Origin: an uncultured Bacteroidia bacterium
GTDB taxonomy: Bacteria; Bacteroidota; Bacteroidia; Bacteroidales; Prolixibacteraceae
Reading direction: 5' to 3'
Assembly (NCBI GenBank): GCA_903923905.1
Contig: CAIXZH010000059.1
Location: forward strand, 1-64,000
DNA: 64,000 bases
Under the pieces are notes generated by a model that saw only the letters and a list, made by a program, of their open reading frames with translations, was not told the origin of the DNA and made no database searches. Shown here piece after piece: positions 1 to 9,216 of the stretch (positions within the stretch are counted from its first letter, which is position 1; the number at the start of each line of letters is the position of its first letter). The translations under genes and the position numbers were made by a program.

Positions 1-1896
1 CCCCCAGCTGCCACGTAACTTTAGAAAGGGTACATAATCATTGTTTTTTAGGAAATTTTCTTCGGATACAACCCAACCGGCACCAACTGTGGGGAAATAA
101 CCCCATTTTTGCTGGTATTTTGAACTTCCGTCAGCACGCATTGTTCCATATAACAGGTACTTTTCCTGGTAGTTATAGGCAGCCCTTCCAAAATAGGAGA
201 ACCCATATTGATGCAGACCATCATCGCCCACTGCAGTGGCAGGTTTTGTGAGCGATTGGCTGATATACCAGGATTGTGGCAAGGTCGGAAAATCAACTCC
301 CTGCGCAGAAAGCTTCTGAAAAGTTTCATCCTTATACGAAGTACCAGCCATTAAAGTCACATTGTGACTGCCAAAGCTTTTAGTAAAGGTTAAAATATTG
401 TCCCAATACTGGTTCATGTAGGATGAGGTAGTCTTGGTAAGTGTCCCGTGAGGATTCTGAAAGTTATTATCAATAAACCAGGGTAGGTCAACAACCCGCT
501 CATTGACCTGAGTGTAACTATTATTATACGTGGACTTAAAAGTTAATACTTTTGGTATCACAGTAATTTCCATATAGATAGTTGCCAGTGCTTTCAAAAT
601 CTTCTGTTGGTCCTGATCGCTGACCATTCCTGGAAATGGATTTTGTCCGTTTCTGTAACCAAGTGGATCGGCACTTGCATATTTGAATGGGGTTGCAGCC
701 GTATTGGTCAGGTCATAAACCGGGAATATGGGTACTGCAAAATAGGTATTATACCAGGCATTACTGGCATCTATGTATTTGGTGGCGTTACTGAATATCA
801 TGTTTTCTCCCACAGTAAGCCAATTTGTCGCTTTTACATCAACTTTGGAACGGAGATTCATACGCTCATAGTTATTCAACTCCTTCAAGGTTCCATCCTG
901 GTAGAAATAATTTACACCCAATGAATATTTTGCCTTTTCCGTCCCGCCATCGATTCCAACACTGTGATTCCTGATCTGACCTTGCCGAATTACCTGTTTA
1001 TACCAGTCTGTATTTGTTACCGGAATATTCGGGTCTACACGGCTTCTTCCCCATTTTTGCATCGAATTCAATACATCCTGCACCTCGGTGCCAGATCCTG
1101 ATTCATTCGCCATAGCGGTATATTGCTGGGAATTGGCCATTTTGAGAACGTTCTGGTCAATCTGATACCCCTCATAGCCATCATACGAGATTTTAGTTTT
1201 CTGGTTGTATGACCCGGACCTGGTTTCAATCAGAATGACGCCGTTTGCAGCCCTCACTCCGTAAATTGCAGCTGCCGAAGCATCCTTGAGTACCGACATG
1301 GTTTCGATATCCGTAGGATTGAGGAAATCAATATTGTCATAAAACATTCCGTCAACCACATATAATGGAGCCTCATTATTCATTCCCGGAAAGGAGCCAA
1401 TTCCACGAATCCTCACCGTGGCTGAATTACCCGGGCCTCCATCATTTACAATTTGGACCCCGGCCACTTTACCTTGTAAGGCATTCATCGGCTGACTCGC
1501 CGGTGTTTTTGCAAGATCGTCAGATTTAACAGTACTAATAGATGAAGTAAGGTCTTTTACCTTTTGAGTACCATACCCAACAACCACCACTTCTTCGACC
1601 CCAACAACCTCTTCTTCCATAACAAGGTTAATAATGCCACGATTATTCACTTGAACTTCATGACTTTTATAACCAACGAAGCTAAAAACGAGTGTTGCCT
1701 GACCGGAAGCCTGCAGCGAATAGGCTCCGTTTGCATCGGATACAACTCCATGAGTAGTCCCTTTTACAGAGACTGAAACACCAGGCATACTTGCGCCTGA
1801 AGTGTCTGTAACCTTCCCGTTTATGGTTAACGATTGCTGACCATAAAGAAGAGTTACTGACAAAAATAGATTCAACAGAAAGATTAGTCTTTTCAT
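1..1896 (-). CDS. SusC/RagA-family TonB-linked outer membrane transporter (partial, 3' end missing)
   Basis: This is the amino-terminal 632 residues of a TonB-dependent outer membrane importer of the SusC type, which works with a SusD lipoprotein to take up glycans or other large nutrients. A signal peptide covers about residues 1-20. A carboxypeptidase-D-like regulatory domain follows to about residue 95, then the family signature EEVVVVGYGTQK (101-112) and the plug domain. The frame stays open to the window edge, so roughly the last 40% of the barrel, and the expected susD gene, lie outside. A divergent propeller/LuxR regulator starts 350 bp away and may control it. The substrate cannot be told from the sequence. 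The family call is firm. Confidence 0.95.
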   Translation of the reverse strand, partial: MKRLIFLLNLFLSVTLLYGQQSLTINGKVTDTSGASMPGVSVSVKGTTHGVVSDANGAYSLQASGQATLVFSFVGYKSHEVQVNNRGIINLVMEEEVVGVEEVVVVGYGTQKVKDLTSSISTVKSDDLAKTPASQPMNALQGKVAGVQIVNDGGPGNSATVRIRGIGSFPGMNNEAPLYVVDGMFYDNIDFLNPTDIETMSVLKDASAAAIYGVRAANGVILIETRSGSYNQKTKISYDGYEGYQIDQNVLKMANSQQYTAMANESGSGTEVQDVLNSMQKWGRSRVDPNIPVTNTDWYKQVIRQGQIRNHSVGIDGGTEKAKYSLGVNYFYQDGTLKELNNYERMNLRSKVDVKATNWLTVGENMIFSNATKYIDASNAWYNTYFAVPIFPVYDLTNTAATPFKYASADPLGYRNGQNPFPGMVSDQDQQKILKALATIYMEITVIPKVLTFKSTYNNSYTQVNERVVDLPWFIDNNFQNPHGTLTKTTSSYMNQYWDNILTFTKSFGSHNVTLMAGTSYKDETFQKLSAQGVDFPTLPQSWYISQSLTKPATAVGDDGLHQYGFSYFGRAAYNYQEKYLLYGTMRADGSSKYQQKWGYFPTVGAGWVVSEENFLKNNDYVPFLKLRGSWG

Positions 1897-2245
1897 ATGT
1901 TAAATTTTTAAAATATTTGTTACAAATCTACAGCGCTATTCACCCGAACGGTAAAAAAAGGATACACTTCTTACACTCCATTTTTTTTCAATCAATGAAA
2001 GTACCTCATATTTACCCCATCATTAAGAATATTATTAGGTTATATTATTATTTATCAATTAGATAATTTTATGTATTTTTGACTTATATTATTTAATTAG
2101 AATCGCATCAATCGTAAAGAGTGAGTTAATTTTGCAAAATATTACAGAATTTTAAGATAAAAATTGTATGATTTTGAGGTTTTGTTAATATTTTAGACAA
2201 TAAATAATTACCCAAAAGATTAAATTAATGTTAATTTTTAAATAA
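1897..2245. other. Divergent intergenic region between susC and its putative regulator
   Basis: This AT-rich spacer of 349 bp separates two divergent genes and must hold both promoters. On the plus strand a TAATTTTG box at 2127-2134 could serve the regulator gene, but it would leave a leader of about 105 nt. No RNA gene or repeat was seen. Confidence 0.4.
1923..1930 (-). promoter_or_regulatory. Putative -7 element (TAGATTTG) of the susC gene
   Basis: On the minus strand TAGATTTG matches the Bacteroidota -7 consensus TAnnTTTG and lies 27 bp before the susC start codon. I could not find a good TTG element at the -33 position, so the assignment rests on the -7 box and its position. Confidence 0.4.
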
Positions 2246-5104
2246 ATGAACCTGAAATATCAGAACCTGAAGGTTAAGAATTTATGCAAGGCATTTCCCT
2301 GCATATTTACCTTCCTTTTGCTTTGGTTATGCTTTCAAACCATTCGTGCTTCGGAATACGAAAATCCGGTAGTGAAAAATTTTTCAAAATCAGATTATAA
2401 CGCTGATAATCAAAATTGGTCTGTCGCCGAAGATCCGGAGGGGAACATATTTTTTGCAAATAATAAAGGGCTTCTTGAATTCAATGGAATCTCATGGAAA
2501 CTCTATCCCTCACCCAAAGGGAATATTATCCGTTGTGTAGCTGCTGATCACAATAACAGGATCTATACCAGCGGTTATCGTGAATTGGGGTACTGGAACA
2601 GGAGCAAATCAGGGACATTGAAATATACCTCACTTAACACCTTAGCGGAGAAAAATTTTATCCCTAATGTAGAGTTTTGGAATATTATTCCCTTGGATAA
2701 GGATGTTTATTTTCACTCTTTTATGCAATTGCTTATCTGGGACGGAGAACATATTACTACAATAAAATTGCCGTCGTTTTCAAATTCCATGTTTCAAATC
2801 GACAATAAAATCATTATAGATCAGGCAGATGGATTATATTCCATTGAAAATAATCAGTTAAAACCCTATCTCACAGGTTCGTTTTTCAATCAGAAACAAA
2901 TCCTGTTTGTCTTTCAGGATGAGAATAAAAAGTTGATTATTGGAACATCATCAGATGGTATTTTTAGTTACAACGGCCTGCAATTCAAGGTTTTAAATGA
3001 GGAATGGAATGACTATTTAATCCGGAATAAGGTCAACCGGGCTACACGTTCAAAAACCGGGAATCTGGTTATAGGAACAATTCTCGACGGGATCGTCACT
3101 TTTGATAAAACCGGCAAGATGCTCTTCAAACTCAATACCCAAAATGGATTACAAAATAATACTGTTCTGGGGCTCGCCTTCGACAAGAACCAAAATATCT
3201 GGCAGGCTTTAGACAAAGGGATCGATTTCACCACCTTCAGGGACGAAGGTTCCTATACACTGCATCCGGTCCGTGATGTAGGAGCAGTATATTCAGCAGC
3301 CATTTTAAATAACACCATCTATCTGGGAACGAATCAGGGTCTCTATTCTAAAGCCCTCGATGAAGCGGATGACAAATTCAGATTGATGCCGCAATCTGAG
3401 GGGCAGGTATGGAGTTGCCGGATTTTCAATGGAAAACTATTTGTAGGTCACAACAATGGAACATATGTAATTGATAGACAATCATTAAAAAAAATTTCGC
3501 AAGTGAGCGGTGCTTTCGCCATAACCCCTGATCCAAAAATGCCTGGATTCCTCCTACAGTCAACCTATTCAGATATTGTTGCTCTCGATTTTTCAGGAAG
3601 CGAGCCACATTGGTCCAAAAATCTCAAAAACTTCAACGATCTGATTCAATTCATTGAAGTTGATCTATATGGCAATATCTGGGCCGGCCATATGCATCGC
3701 GGCATTTATCGCCTTAAACTTTCGGAAAACAGGGATGAAGTTATACAGACTACCTATTATGGCGAAAACTCGCCGTTTAAAATAGACCATGGCCTCCACC
3801 CGTTTAAGGTAGAAGACCGGATTGTTTTTGCCACCGGGGAAAAATTATTCACACACGATGAATTAAAAGATTCAATCGTTGAATACCGCGAATTAAATAA
3901 GCAATTGGGCCATTTTGCAACTGCTAACCGAATTTTCGCCGCTCCTAACCATCACTATTGGTTCATAACCCACGAATCGATAGGGCTGTTTCAAATAAAG
4001 GATAATACAATTCATTTGATCAAAAACTATCCTTTAACACTGTTTCACAATCAGTTAATCGAGAACTTTGAAAACATAAATCCACTGTCAGAATTTGAAG
4101 CGATATTATGCCTTGAAAACGGTTATGCCATATTGAATGCCAGCCAACCCGAAAGTGAGTCCCTGATCAAGGATAAAACACTAAAAATAAGAGAATTCAT
4201 AACCACTGACCAGAGGGGAAAAGCAGATACTCTGTCACCGACCCAGTCTATATACACCATAAAATACAATCAGAGTAATGTCCAGGTGAAGTTCTCATTC
4301 CCGTTATTCACCACGGACAAGATTGCTTTTCAGGCCTTTCTCGAGGGAATTGATCCGGCTTGGCGATTGCCTGTTACGCTTCCAATTTTTAAGTTTGAAC
4401 GTCTTCCGGAAGGATCCTATACCCTGTGGGTAAAGGCAATTGATTCGTGGGGTTCAGAAAGTAAAACCCAAGGTATCAGGCTGGTAATTTTACCTCCATG
4501 GTATCAGACTATTTGGGCAAAAATAGTCTATATATTAATTATCCTGATTTTGTTACTGTCATTCCGGCATCGGGTTATCATTCTGACTCGTCGGAAGGAG
4601 AACCGAAAAAGAGAAGAGAAAGAAAAAGAATTAATCCGTCTGCGAAACGAAAAATTACAGGATGAGATCTCATTTAAAAGCCAGGAATTGGCTAATTCCA
4701 CCATGTTAATCATTAAAAAGAATGAATTCTTGATTGAGCTGAAACGGGAACTAAAATCCCAAAAAAATCAATTGGAAACCCGTTTCCCCGACAAATATTA
4801 TAACCAGCTGGTGAAGAAAATTGATGAAAACATTGCCAGTCACGACGACTGGAAGACTTTCGAAACCAACTTTGAAAGAGCTCACGAAGAATTTATTTTG
4901 AAGCTGAAAACAGGTTATCCAAAGCTTACACCGAGTGATCTTCGACTGTGTGCCTACCTCCGGATGAACCTGTCGTCAAAGGAAATTGCGCCATTGCTGG
5001 GTATTTCGGTCCGGGGACTTGAAAATCACAGGTACCGCCTGCGCAAGAAAATGGGACTGGATGTAGATGCAAACCTCAACGAAGTAATGATGACTACAAA
5101 TTAA
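2246..5104 (+). CDS. Membrane-anchored propeller sensor with LuxR-type helix-turn-helix
   Basis: This is a one-polypeptide sensor-regulator of 952 residues. A signal or anchor segment covers about residues 15-36. A long region of two-component-regulator propeller repeats (such as EDPEGNIFFANNKGLLEF) reaches about residue 600, followed by a Y_Y_Y domain at about 680-750. A single transmembrane helix lies at about 756-776, then a charged coiled coil, and a LuxR/GerE-like helix-turn-helix fills the last 60 residues (LTPSDLRLCAYL, SSKEIAPLLGIS). There is no histidine kinase domain, so it is a one-component relative of the hybrid two-component systems of Bacteroidota. The periplasmic propeller probably senses a glycan or envelope signal and the cytoplasmic end binds DNA. 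Its likely target is the divergent susC locus, which is inference from position. Confidence 0.88.
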   Translation: MNLKYQNLKVKNLCKAFPCIFTFLLLWLCFQTIRASEYENPVVKNFSKSDYNADNQNWSVAEDPEGNIFFANNKGLLEFNGISWKLYPSPKGNIIRCVAADHNNRIYTSGYRELGYWNRSKSGTLKYTSLNTLAEKNFIPNVEFWNIIPLDKDVYFHSFMQLLIWDGEHITTIKLPSFSNSMFQIDNKIIIDQADGLYSIENNQLKPYLTGSFFNQKQILFVFQDENKKLIIGTSSDGIFSYNGLQFKVLNEEWNDYLIRNKVNRATRSKTGNLVIGTILDGIVTFDKTGKMLFKLNTQNGLQNNTVLGLAFDKNQNIWQALDKGIDFTTFRDEGSYTLHPVRDVGAVYSAAILNNTIYLGTNQGLYSKALDEADDKFRLMPQSEGQVWSCRIFNGKLFVGHNNGTYVIDRQSLKKISQVSGAFAITPDPKMPGFLLQSTYSDIVALDFSGSEPHWSKNLKNFNDLIQFIEVDLYGNIWAGHMHRGIYRLKLSENRDEVIQTTYYGENSPFKIDHGLHPFKVEDRIVFATGEKLFTHDELKDSIVEYRELNKQLGHFATANRIFAAPNHHYWFITHESIGLFQIKDNTIHLIKNYPLTLFHNQLIENFENINPLSEFEAILCLENGYAILNASQPESESLIKDKTLKIREFITTDQRGKADTLSPTQSIYTIKYNQSNVQVKFSFPLFTTDKIAFQAFLEGIDPAWRLPVTLPIFKFERLPEGSYTLWVKAIDSWGSESKTQGIRLVILPPWYQTIWAKIVYILIILILLLSFRHRVIILTRRKENRKREEKEKELIRLRNEKLQDEISFKSQELANSTMLIIKKNEFLIELKRELKSQKNQLETRFPDKYYNQLVKKIDENIASHDDWKTFETNFERAHEEFILKLKTGYPKLTPSDLRLCAYLRMNLSSKEIAPLLGISVRGLENHRYRLRKKMGLDVDANLNEVMMTTN

Positions 5105-6851
5105 TTTCTTTGGATAACGATTCTATGGTTGATTTTGGTACTTCAAAAATATCCAAAACCAGTAAACCATCGATACAGTCATTGAATTTTGGATCCACAT
5201 TAAAAGCCACAATTTTAGCATTCAGCCCCAGGTATTTCTTGAGAAGAATGGGCAACCCGTTATTATACTGATCGATATCACCGATGAATTTATCAAGGGA
5301 GTTCAAATCAGGGGTCATATTTTCAAGCGCTGCATTCAGGTGCTGATCATTGGTAGTGACCTTAAACCGGTTCCGGGGTTTCACAAAAGCGGCCCTTTTA
5401 TAATCGAAGAAATTAGCCATTATATACCTGATAATTAATTCTTTTGAAATTTCAGAATAGGTATTGCTGATGCTTACTGGTCCTATTAGGTACCGATATT
5501 CGGGATTCTTCAGCATGAAATAAAGGATCCCTTTCCAAAGCAGGAAGAGTGGCAATGGTTTACGCTGGTAATCCTTTACGATAAATGAACGACCCAGTTC
5601 GACCGATTGTTTCAAAGTTTCCACAAACCCACTCTTCATTTTAAAAAGGCTTTGGGTATAAAAACCCTTAATTCCAAACTGATTATAAATTTCATGTCCC
5701 TTTCCGATGCGGTAACCCCCAACTATCCGGTGCTCCTGATTATCCCAAATGATCAACTGGTTATAATACAAATCGAATTCATCAATGTCGGAAGCCTGAT
5801 TAGTTCCCTCCCCCACCTGGCGAAAGGTAATCTCCCGAAGCCTGCCTAACTCACTCATTATCAGCGGCAATTTATTTGAAGGGGCACAGAATACTGAGTA
5901 ATTCTTAATTGTAAAAAGACAACTATTTTTACGAAGATCCTCTATTTCCCTGAACAATTTATCGGCTGGCTGTGATTCGGCAATAGGACGTGGAACAGGC
6001 TGGTTCTTCAACGAATAATTAAAAAAATGTTTCACTTCAATCCCCGAATCCAGACAATAAGTCTTGGAGCGCAAGTATCTTCCAAGTTGATGAATATCTG
6101 AAAATCTATCCATATCCTTTTCTGAGATTGGCTTGCCAATACGGATCTTTATGGTTTTCCCCTTTTTATTCATGATTTCAGACGGTAGCTTCGCCGTACG
6201 GAGGGAGGGATGGATCTGTCCCAGCAAATGAAACAACCGACTGTTACTGCCATGAAAATAAATCGGAACGACTGGTACACCCGCCTTTTTAATAAAACGT
6301 AATGCAGAAAATAGCCATTCACGATCGGTGATAGCTTTGGCGGCATAATTAGTAGATACTTCACCGGCAGGGAAGAAACTTAATACACCCCCATTATTCA
6401 GATGATCCAACCCGATCTTTAATCCACCGATGCTGGAGGCAGCCCTGGGATTATTTTCAAATGGATTGACAGCAAGAAAATAGTCGGAAATTGGCTCCAC
6501 CTTCTTCAACAGGAAATTGGCGATCACTTTATGATCAGACCTGACCATCGAAAGCAGTTTGATCAGAAGTATACCGTCAATTCCACCATAAGGGTGATTG
6601 GAAACTGTGATAAACGGCCCTTTTGCCGGTAGCTTCTTTAAATCATTTTCATTAAAATCGAGTGTGACATTAAGGTACCTGAGAATGCCATCAATTGATT
6701 CTATCCCTTTGGTATCGCTTATATTATCGTATAATTTATTTATTTTATTAAATTGCAAAAGATGCATAAGCAACCGGGCCAAGTACTCCCCCCCAAAAAG
6801 TTGCATCACTGGACTTATCTTTAATAAGTCTTGTGGTTTGACTAGCTTCAT
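5094..6851 (-). CDS. Bifunctional acyltransferase: PlsC-like domain fused to GNAT hemolysin-like domain (OlsF/GlsAB type)
   Basis: The protein has 585 residues. The N-terminal half is a PlsC-like O-acyltransferase with the motif NHPYGGIDG (85-93; His86, Asp92) and a FFPAGEVST block. The C-terminal half, from about residue 315, is a GNAT-fold N-acyltransferase of the hemolysin/acyl-ACP type with the signature VELGRSFI. This order of domains is known from OlsF, which makes ornithine lipids in one polypeptide, and the same two activities are separate GlsA and GlsB proteins for glycine lipids in Bacteroides. The product is therefore probably an acyloxyacyl amino-acid lipid of the envelope; the head group is not decidable here. 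Its last 11 bases overlap the convergent regulator gene. Confidence 0.87.
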   Translation of the reverse strand: MKLVKPQDLLKISPVMQLFGGEYLARLLMHLLQFNKINKLYDNISDTKGIESIDGILRYLNVTLDFNENDLKKLPAKGPFITVSNHPYGGIDGILLIKLLSMVRSDHKVIANFLLKKVEPISDYFLAVNPFENNPRAASSIGGLKIGLDHLNNGGVLSFFPAGEVSTNYAAKAITDREWLFSALRFIKKAGVPVVPIYFHGSNSRLFHLLGQIHPSLRTAKLPSEIMNKKGKTIKIRIGKPISEKDMDRFSDIHQLGRYLRSKTYCLDSGIEVKHFFNYSLKNQPVPRPIAESQPADKLFREIEDLRKNSCLFTIKNYSVFCAPSNKLPLIMSELGRLREITFRQVGEGTNQASDIDEFDLYYNQLIIWDNQEHRIVGGYRIGKGHEIYNQFGIKGFYTQSLFKMKSGFVETLKQSVELGRSFIVKDYQRKPLPLFLLWKGILYFMLKNPEYRYLIGPVSISNTYSEISKELIIRYIMANFFDYKRAAFVKPRNRFKVTTNDQHLNAALENMTPDLNSLDKFIGDIDQYNNGLPILLKKYLGLNAKIVAFNVDPKFNDCIDGLLVLDIFEVPKSTIESLSKEINL

Positions 6852-7030
6852 TAGTTTTGTATCATATTGAGTCCAAAAATAGAAAATTGGAGATAATATC
6901 CGCTATTTATTTTTCAGGGAAGTTGATTTCCCAATTAATCAGTTTGAACAATGTAGTGGAAAAGCCGTTAACTATTCACAGGCTTCCTTTAATAAATCAT
7001 GATAATTGGGATATGCCTGATTAAATGAAC

Positions 7031-7038
7031 TATTTTTG
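7031..7038 (+). promoter_or_regulatory. Putative -7 element (TATTTTTG) of ygiQ
   Basis: TATTTTTG fits TAnnTTTG and lies 9 bp before the ATG chosen for the ygiQ gene, with a TTG at 7006-7008 as a possible -33 element (22-bp spacer, slightly long). If used, the transcript would be nearly leaderless. Confidence 0.4.
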
Positions 7039-7047
7039 TTCTTAGCT

Positions 7048-8892
7048 ATGGAAGATTTTGAACGATATTCGACGCGAAGATGGCTGCCAACCACGGTTAA
7101 AGAGGTTGAAGCTCTTGGGTGGGATCAGCCTGATGTTATCCTGTTTTCAGGTGATGCCTATGTCGACCACCCTTCATTTGGAGCTGCGGTGATAGGAAGG
7201 ATTATGGAACGTGAAGGACTTCGTGTAGCCATCGTTCCTCAACCTAACTGGCAGGATGATTTACGTGACTTTAAAAAACTTGGAAAGCCGAAGCTCTTTT
7301 TTGCAATCACCGCGGGGTGTATGGATTCAATGGTGAATCATTATACAGCCAATAAACGAAGGCGATCTAACGATGCCTATACGCCGGATGGCCGCCCCGG
7401 GGCCAGACCAGATTACGCTTCAGTAGTTTATTCGAATATCCTCAAGAAGATTTATCCGGAAATACCCGTGTTAATTGGAGGAATTGAGGCCTCTTTACGC
7501 CGTGTGACCCATTACGATTATTGGTCAGATCAGCTGAAACCCTCCATCCTGGTTGACACAAAAGCCGATCTTCTCGTTTACGGAATGGGTGAAAAATCAA
7601 TTGTAGAGTTTATCCAAAAACTAAAATCCGGAATACCTTTTCAGGAGATAACCGACGTTCCCCAAACCGCTTTTATGGTGGATCAAACAGCGGACTATAA
7701 AACCAACGGGGATTGGGAAGAGCTTGAACTAAATTCACATGAAGCCTGCCTGAAGGAAAAAATAAATTACGCTAAGAATTTCAGGCATATCGAAGAGGAG
7801 TCAAATAAGATGGTATCCCGGAAGCTGATTCAAGCCTGGAAAGAAAAGAGAATCATTATTAATCCATCCTATCCTTTATTGACTACCAATGAATTAGATA
7901 GCTATTACACGCTTCCGTACACCCGGACTCCGCATCCCCGCTATAAAAATAAAGGGGCAATACCTGCCTACGAAATGATTCGTCACTCGGTAAATACGCA
8001 CCGGGGCTGTTTTGGCGGATGTACCTTCTGCACTATCTCTGCACACCAGGGAAAATTTATTGCTTCACGTTCTGAAGAATCAGTTCTGGCGGAAGTCAGG
8101 GAGGTTACCCAAATGGCCGATTTTAAAGGATATATTTCAGATATTGGCGGACCATCAGCCAATATGTACAAAATGGAGGGAAAGCATTTGGTGATGTGCC
8201 AGGCCTGCCGTCGTCCATCATGTATTTTTCCCGACGTATGTACCAATCTGAATACTGATCATCGTGGCATGACTTCGCTTTACCGGCGGGTTTCGGCCGT
8301 GCCGGGGGTAAAAAAAGCGTTTGTAAGCAGTGGGATCAGGTACGACATCATTTTTCACAAAACAAAAGATGAGCAGGTAAATAAAGGGAATGAAGAGTAT
8401 CTGGAGAATGTAATCACAAACCATGTTTCAGGCAGGTTGAAGGTTGCGCCCGAGCATACAGCCGACAAGGTTCTGAATATCATGAGAAAACCTTCATTCA
8501 GCATCTTTTTTAAATTGAAGAACTTTTTCGATAAGGTGAATGCAGCCAACGGGCTCCGGCAACAGCTGATCCCCTATTTTATTTCGAGTCACCCGGGAAG
8601 CAGTAATGCTGAGATGGCCGAACTGGCAGCCGAAACAAAGGGATTGGATTTCAAACTGGAACAGGTGCAGGATTTTACTCCAACTCCCATGACCCTTGCC
8701 ACTGTAATCTATTATTCGGGTTACCATCCGTATACTCTGGAGAAAATAAGCACAGCGAGGGAAGCAAATAAAAAACTGACCCAGCGTAAATTCTTTTTCT
8801 GGTACAAACCAGAGAATAGAAGTGAATTAATCGGGGAACTCCGGAAAATGAACCGGCCTGATCTGGAGCAGAAATTATTCGGGAAGAAATAG
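7048..8892 (+). CDS. ygiQ: YgiQ family radical SAM protein
   Basis: This protein of 614 residues matches the YgiQ/UPF0313 family along its whole length. The radical-SAM cysteines are visible as CFGGCTFC (Cys321, Cys325, Cys328), preceded by NTHRG, and an N-terminal cobalamin-binding-like region begins with DQPDVILFSGDAYVDHPSFG. These enzymes bind a 4Fe-4S cluster and cleave S-adenosylmethionine; the physiological substrate is not known. The start is set at the ATG giving MEDFERY; an upstream in-frame TTG at 7036 overlaps the putative promoter and is unlikely. It is a single-gene unit, followed by a convergent gene. Confidence 0.95.
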   Translation: MEDFERYSTRRWLPTTVKEVEALGWDQPDVILFSGDAYVDHPSFGAAVIGRIMEREGLRVAIVPQPNWQDDLRDFKKLGKPKLFFAITAGCMDSMVNHYTANKRRRSNDAYTPDGRPGARPDYASVVYSNILKKIYPEIPVLIGGIEASLRRVTHYDYWSDQLKPSILVDTKADLLVYGMGEKSIVEFIQKLKSGIPFQEITDVPQTAFMVDQTADYKTNGDWEELELNSHEACLKEKINYAKNFRHIEEESNKMVSRKLIQAWKEKRIIINPSYPLLTTNELDSYYTLPYTRTPHPRYKNKGAIPAYEMIRHSVNTHRGCFGGCTFCTISAHQGKFIASRSEESVLAEVREVTQMADFKGYISDIGGPSANMYKMEGKHLVMCQACRRPSCIFPDVCTNLNTDHRGMTSLYRRVSAVPGVKKAFVSSGIRYDIIFHKTKDEQVNKGNEEYLENVITNHVSGRLKVAPEHTADKVLNIMRKPSFSIFFKLKNFFDKVNAANGLRQQLIPYFISSHPGSSNAEMAELAAETKGLDFKLEQVQDFTPTPMTLATVIYYSGYHPYTLEKISTAREANKKLTQRKFFFWYKPENRSELIGELRKMNRPDLEQKLFGKK

Positions 8893-9216
8893 ATATTGGT
8901 CAGGATCACCCAGAAGATTACATGTTCCATCAAATAAATAGGTTAAGGAATCTATTCCGTCCTCGACAGGCAATGTCATTAAGTAAAGGATTTTTGTTAC
9001 TCTTTGAAATTTAGAGACTGATTTAAAATTACATTTAAACCTTGTTTGCCCGTCGGGCATCAATTTCAATAGAAAAATAAATTTAACAAATACAATTGTC
9101 CGGTAGGACATTAACAGATATACGGTTAGTTCTCTACGTGAAATTTATTTTCAGAATTATAATCTTCTATAGATTTTGATCTCCTAAGGAGAAATTTATT
9201 ATCGGACAATCTGCAA
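8893..9216. other. Convergent intergenic region with small palindromes
   Basis: No gene is supported in this spacer of 324 bp. A weak minus-strand frame of 78 codons overlapping the end of ygiQ has no family resemblance. The spacer holds two short perfect hairpins, TGCCCG-T-CGGGCA at 9047-9059 and GTCC-GGTA-GGAC at 9098-9109, and a TCTCC-TAA-GGAGA hairpin near 9179, which look like repetitive palindromic sequence. Confidence 0.5.
9047..9109. repeat. REP-like pair of short palindromes
   Basis: The perfect palindrome TGCCCGTCGGGCA and, 38 bp further on, GTCCGGTAGGAC sit between convergent genes. A degenerate copy of the second, TCCGGTAGGA, recurs at 14320-14329 in another intergenic spacer, suggesting a dispersed intergenic repeat rather than a terminator, since neither is followed by a T tract. 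Confidence 0.4.

Noticed and set aside
8875-9111. Minus-strand frame of 78 codons in the ygiQ/CNNM gap
   Set aside because: It overlaps the end of ygiQ, includes two palindromes, and has no recognisable family or promoter.
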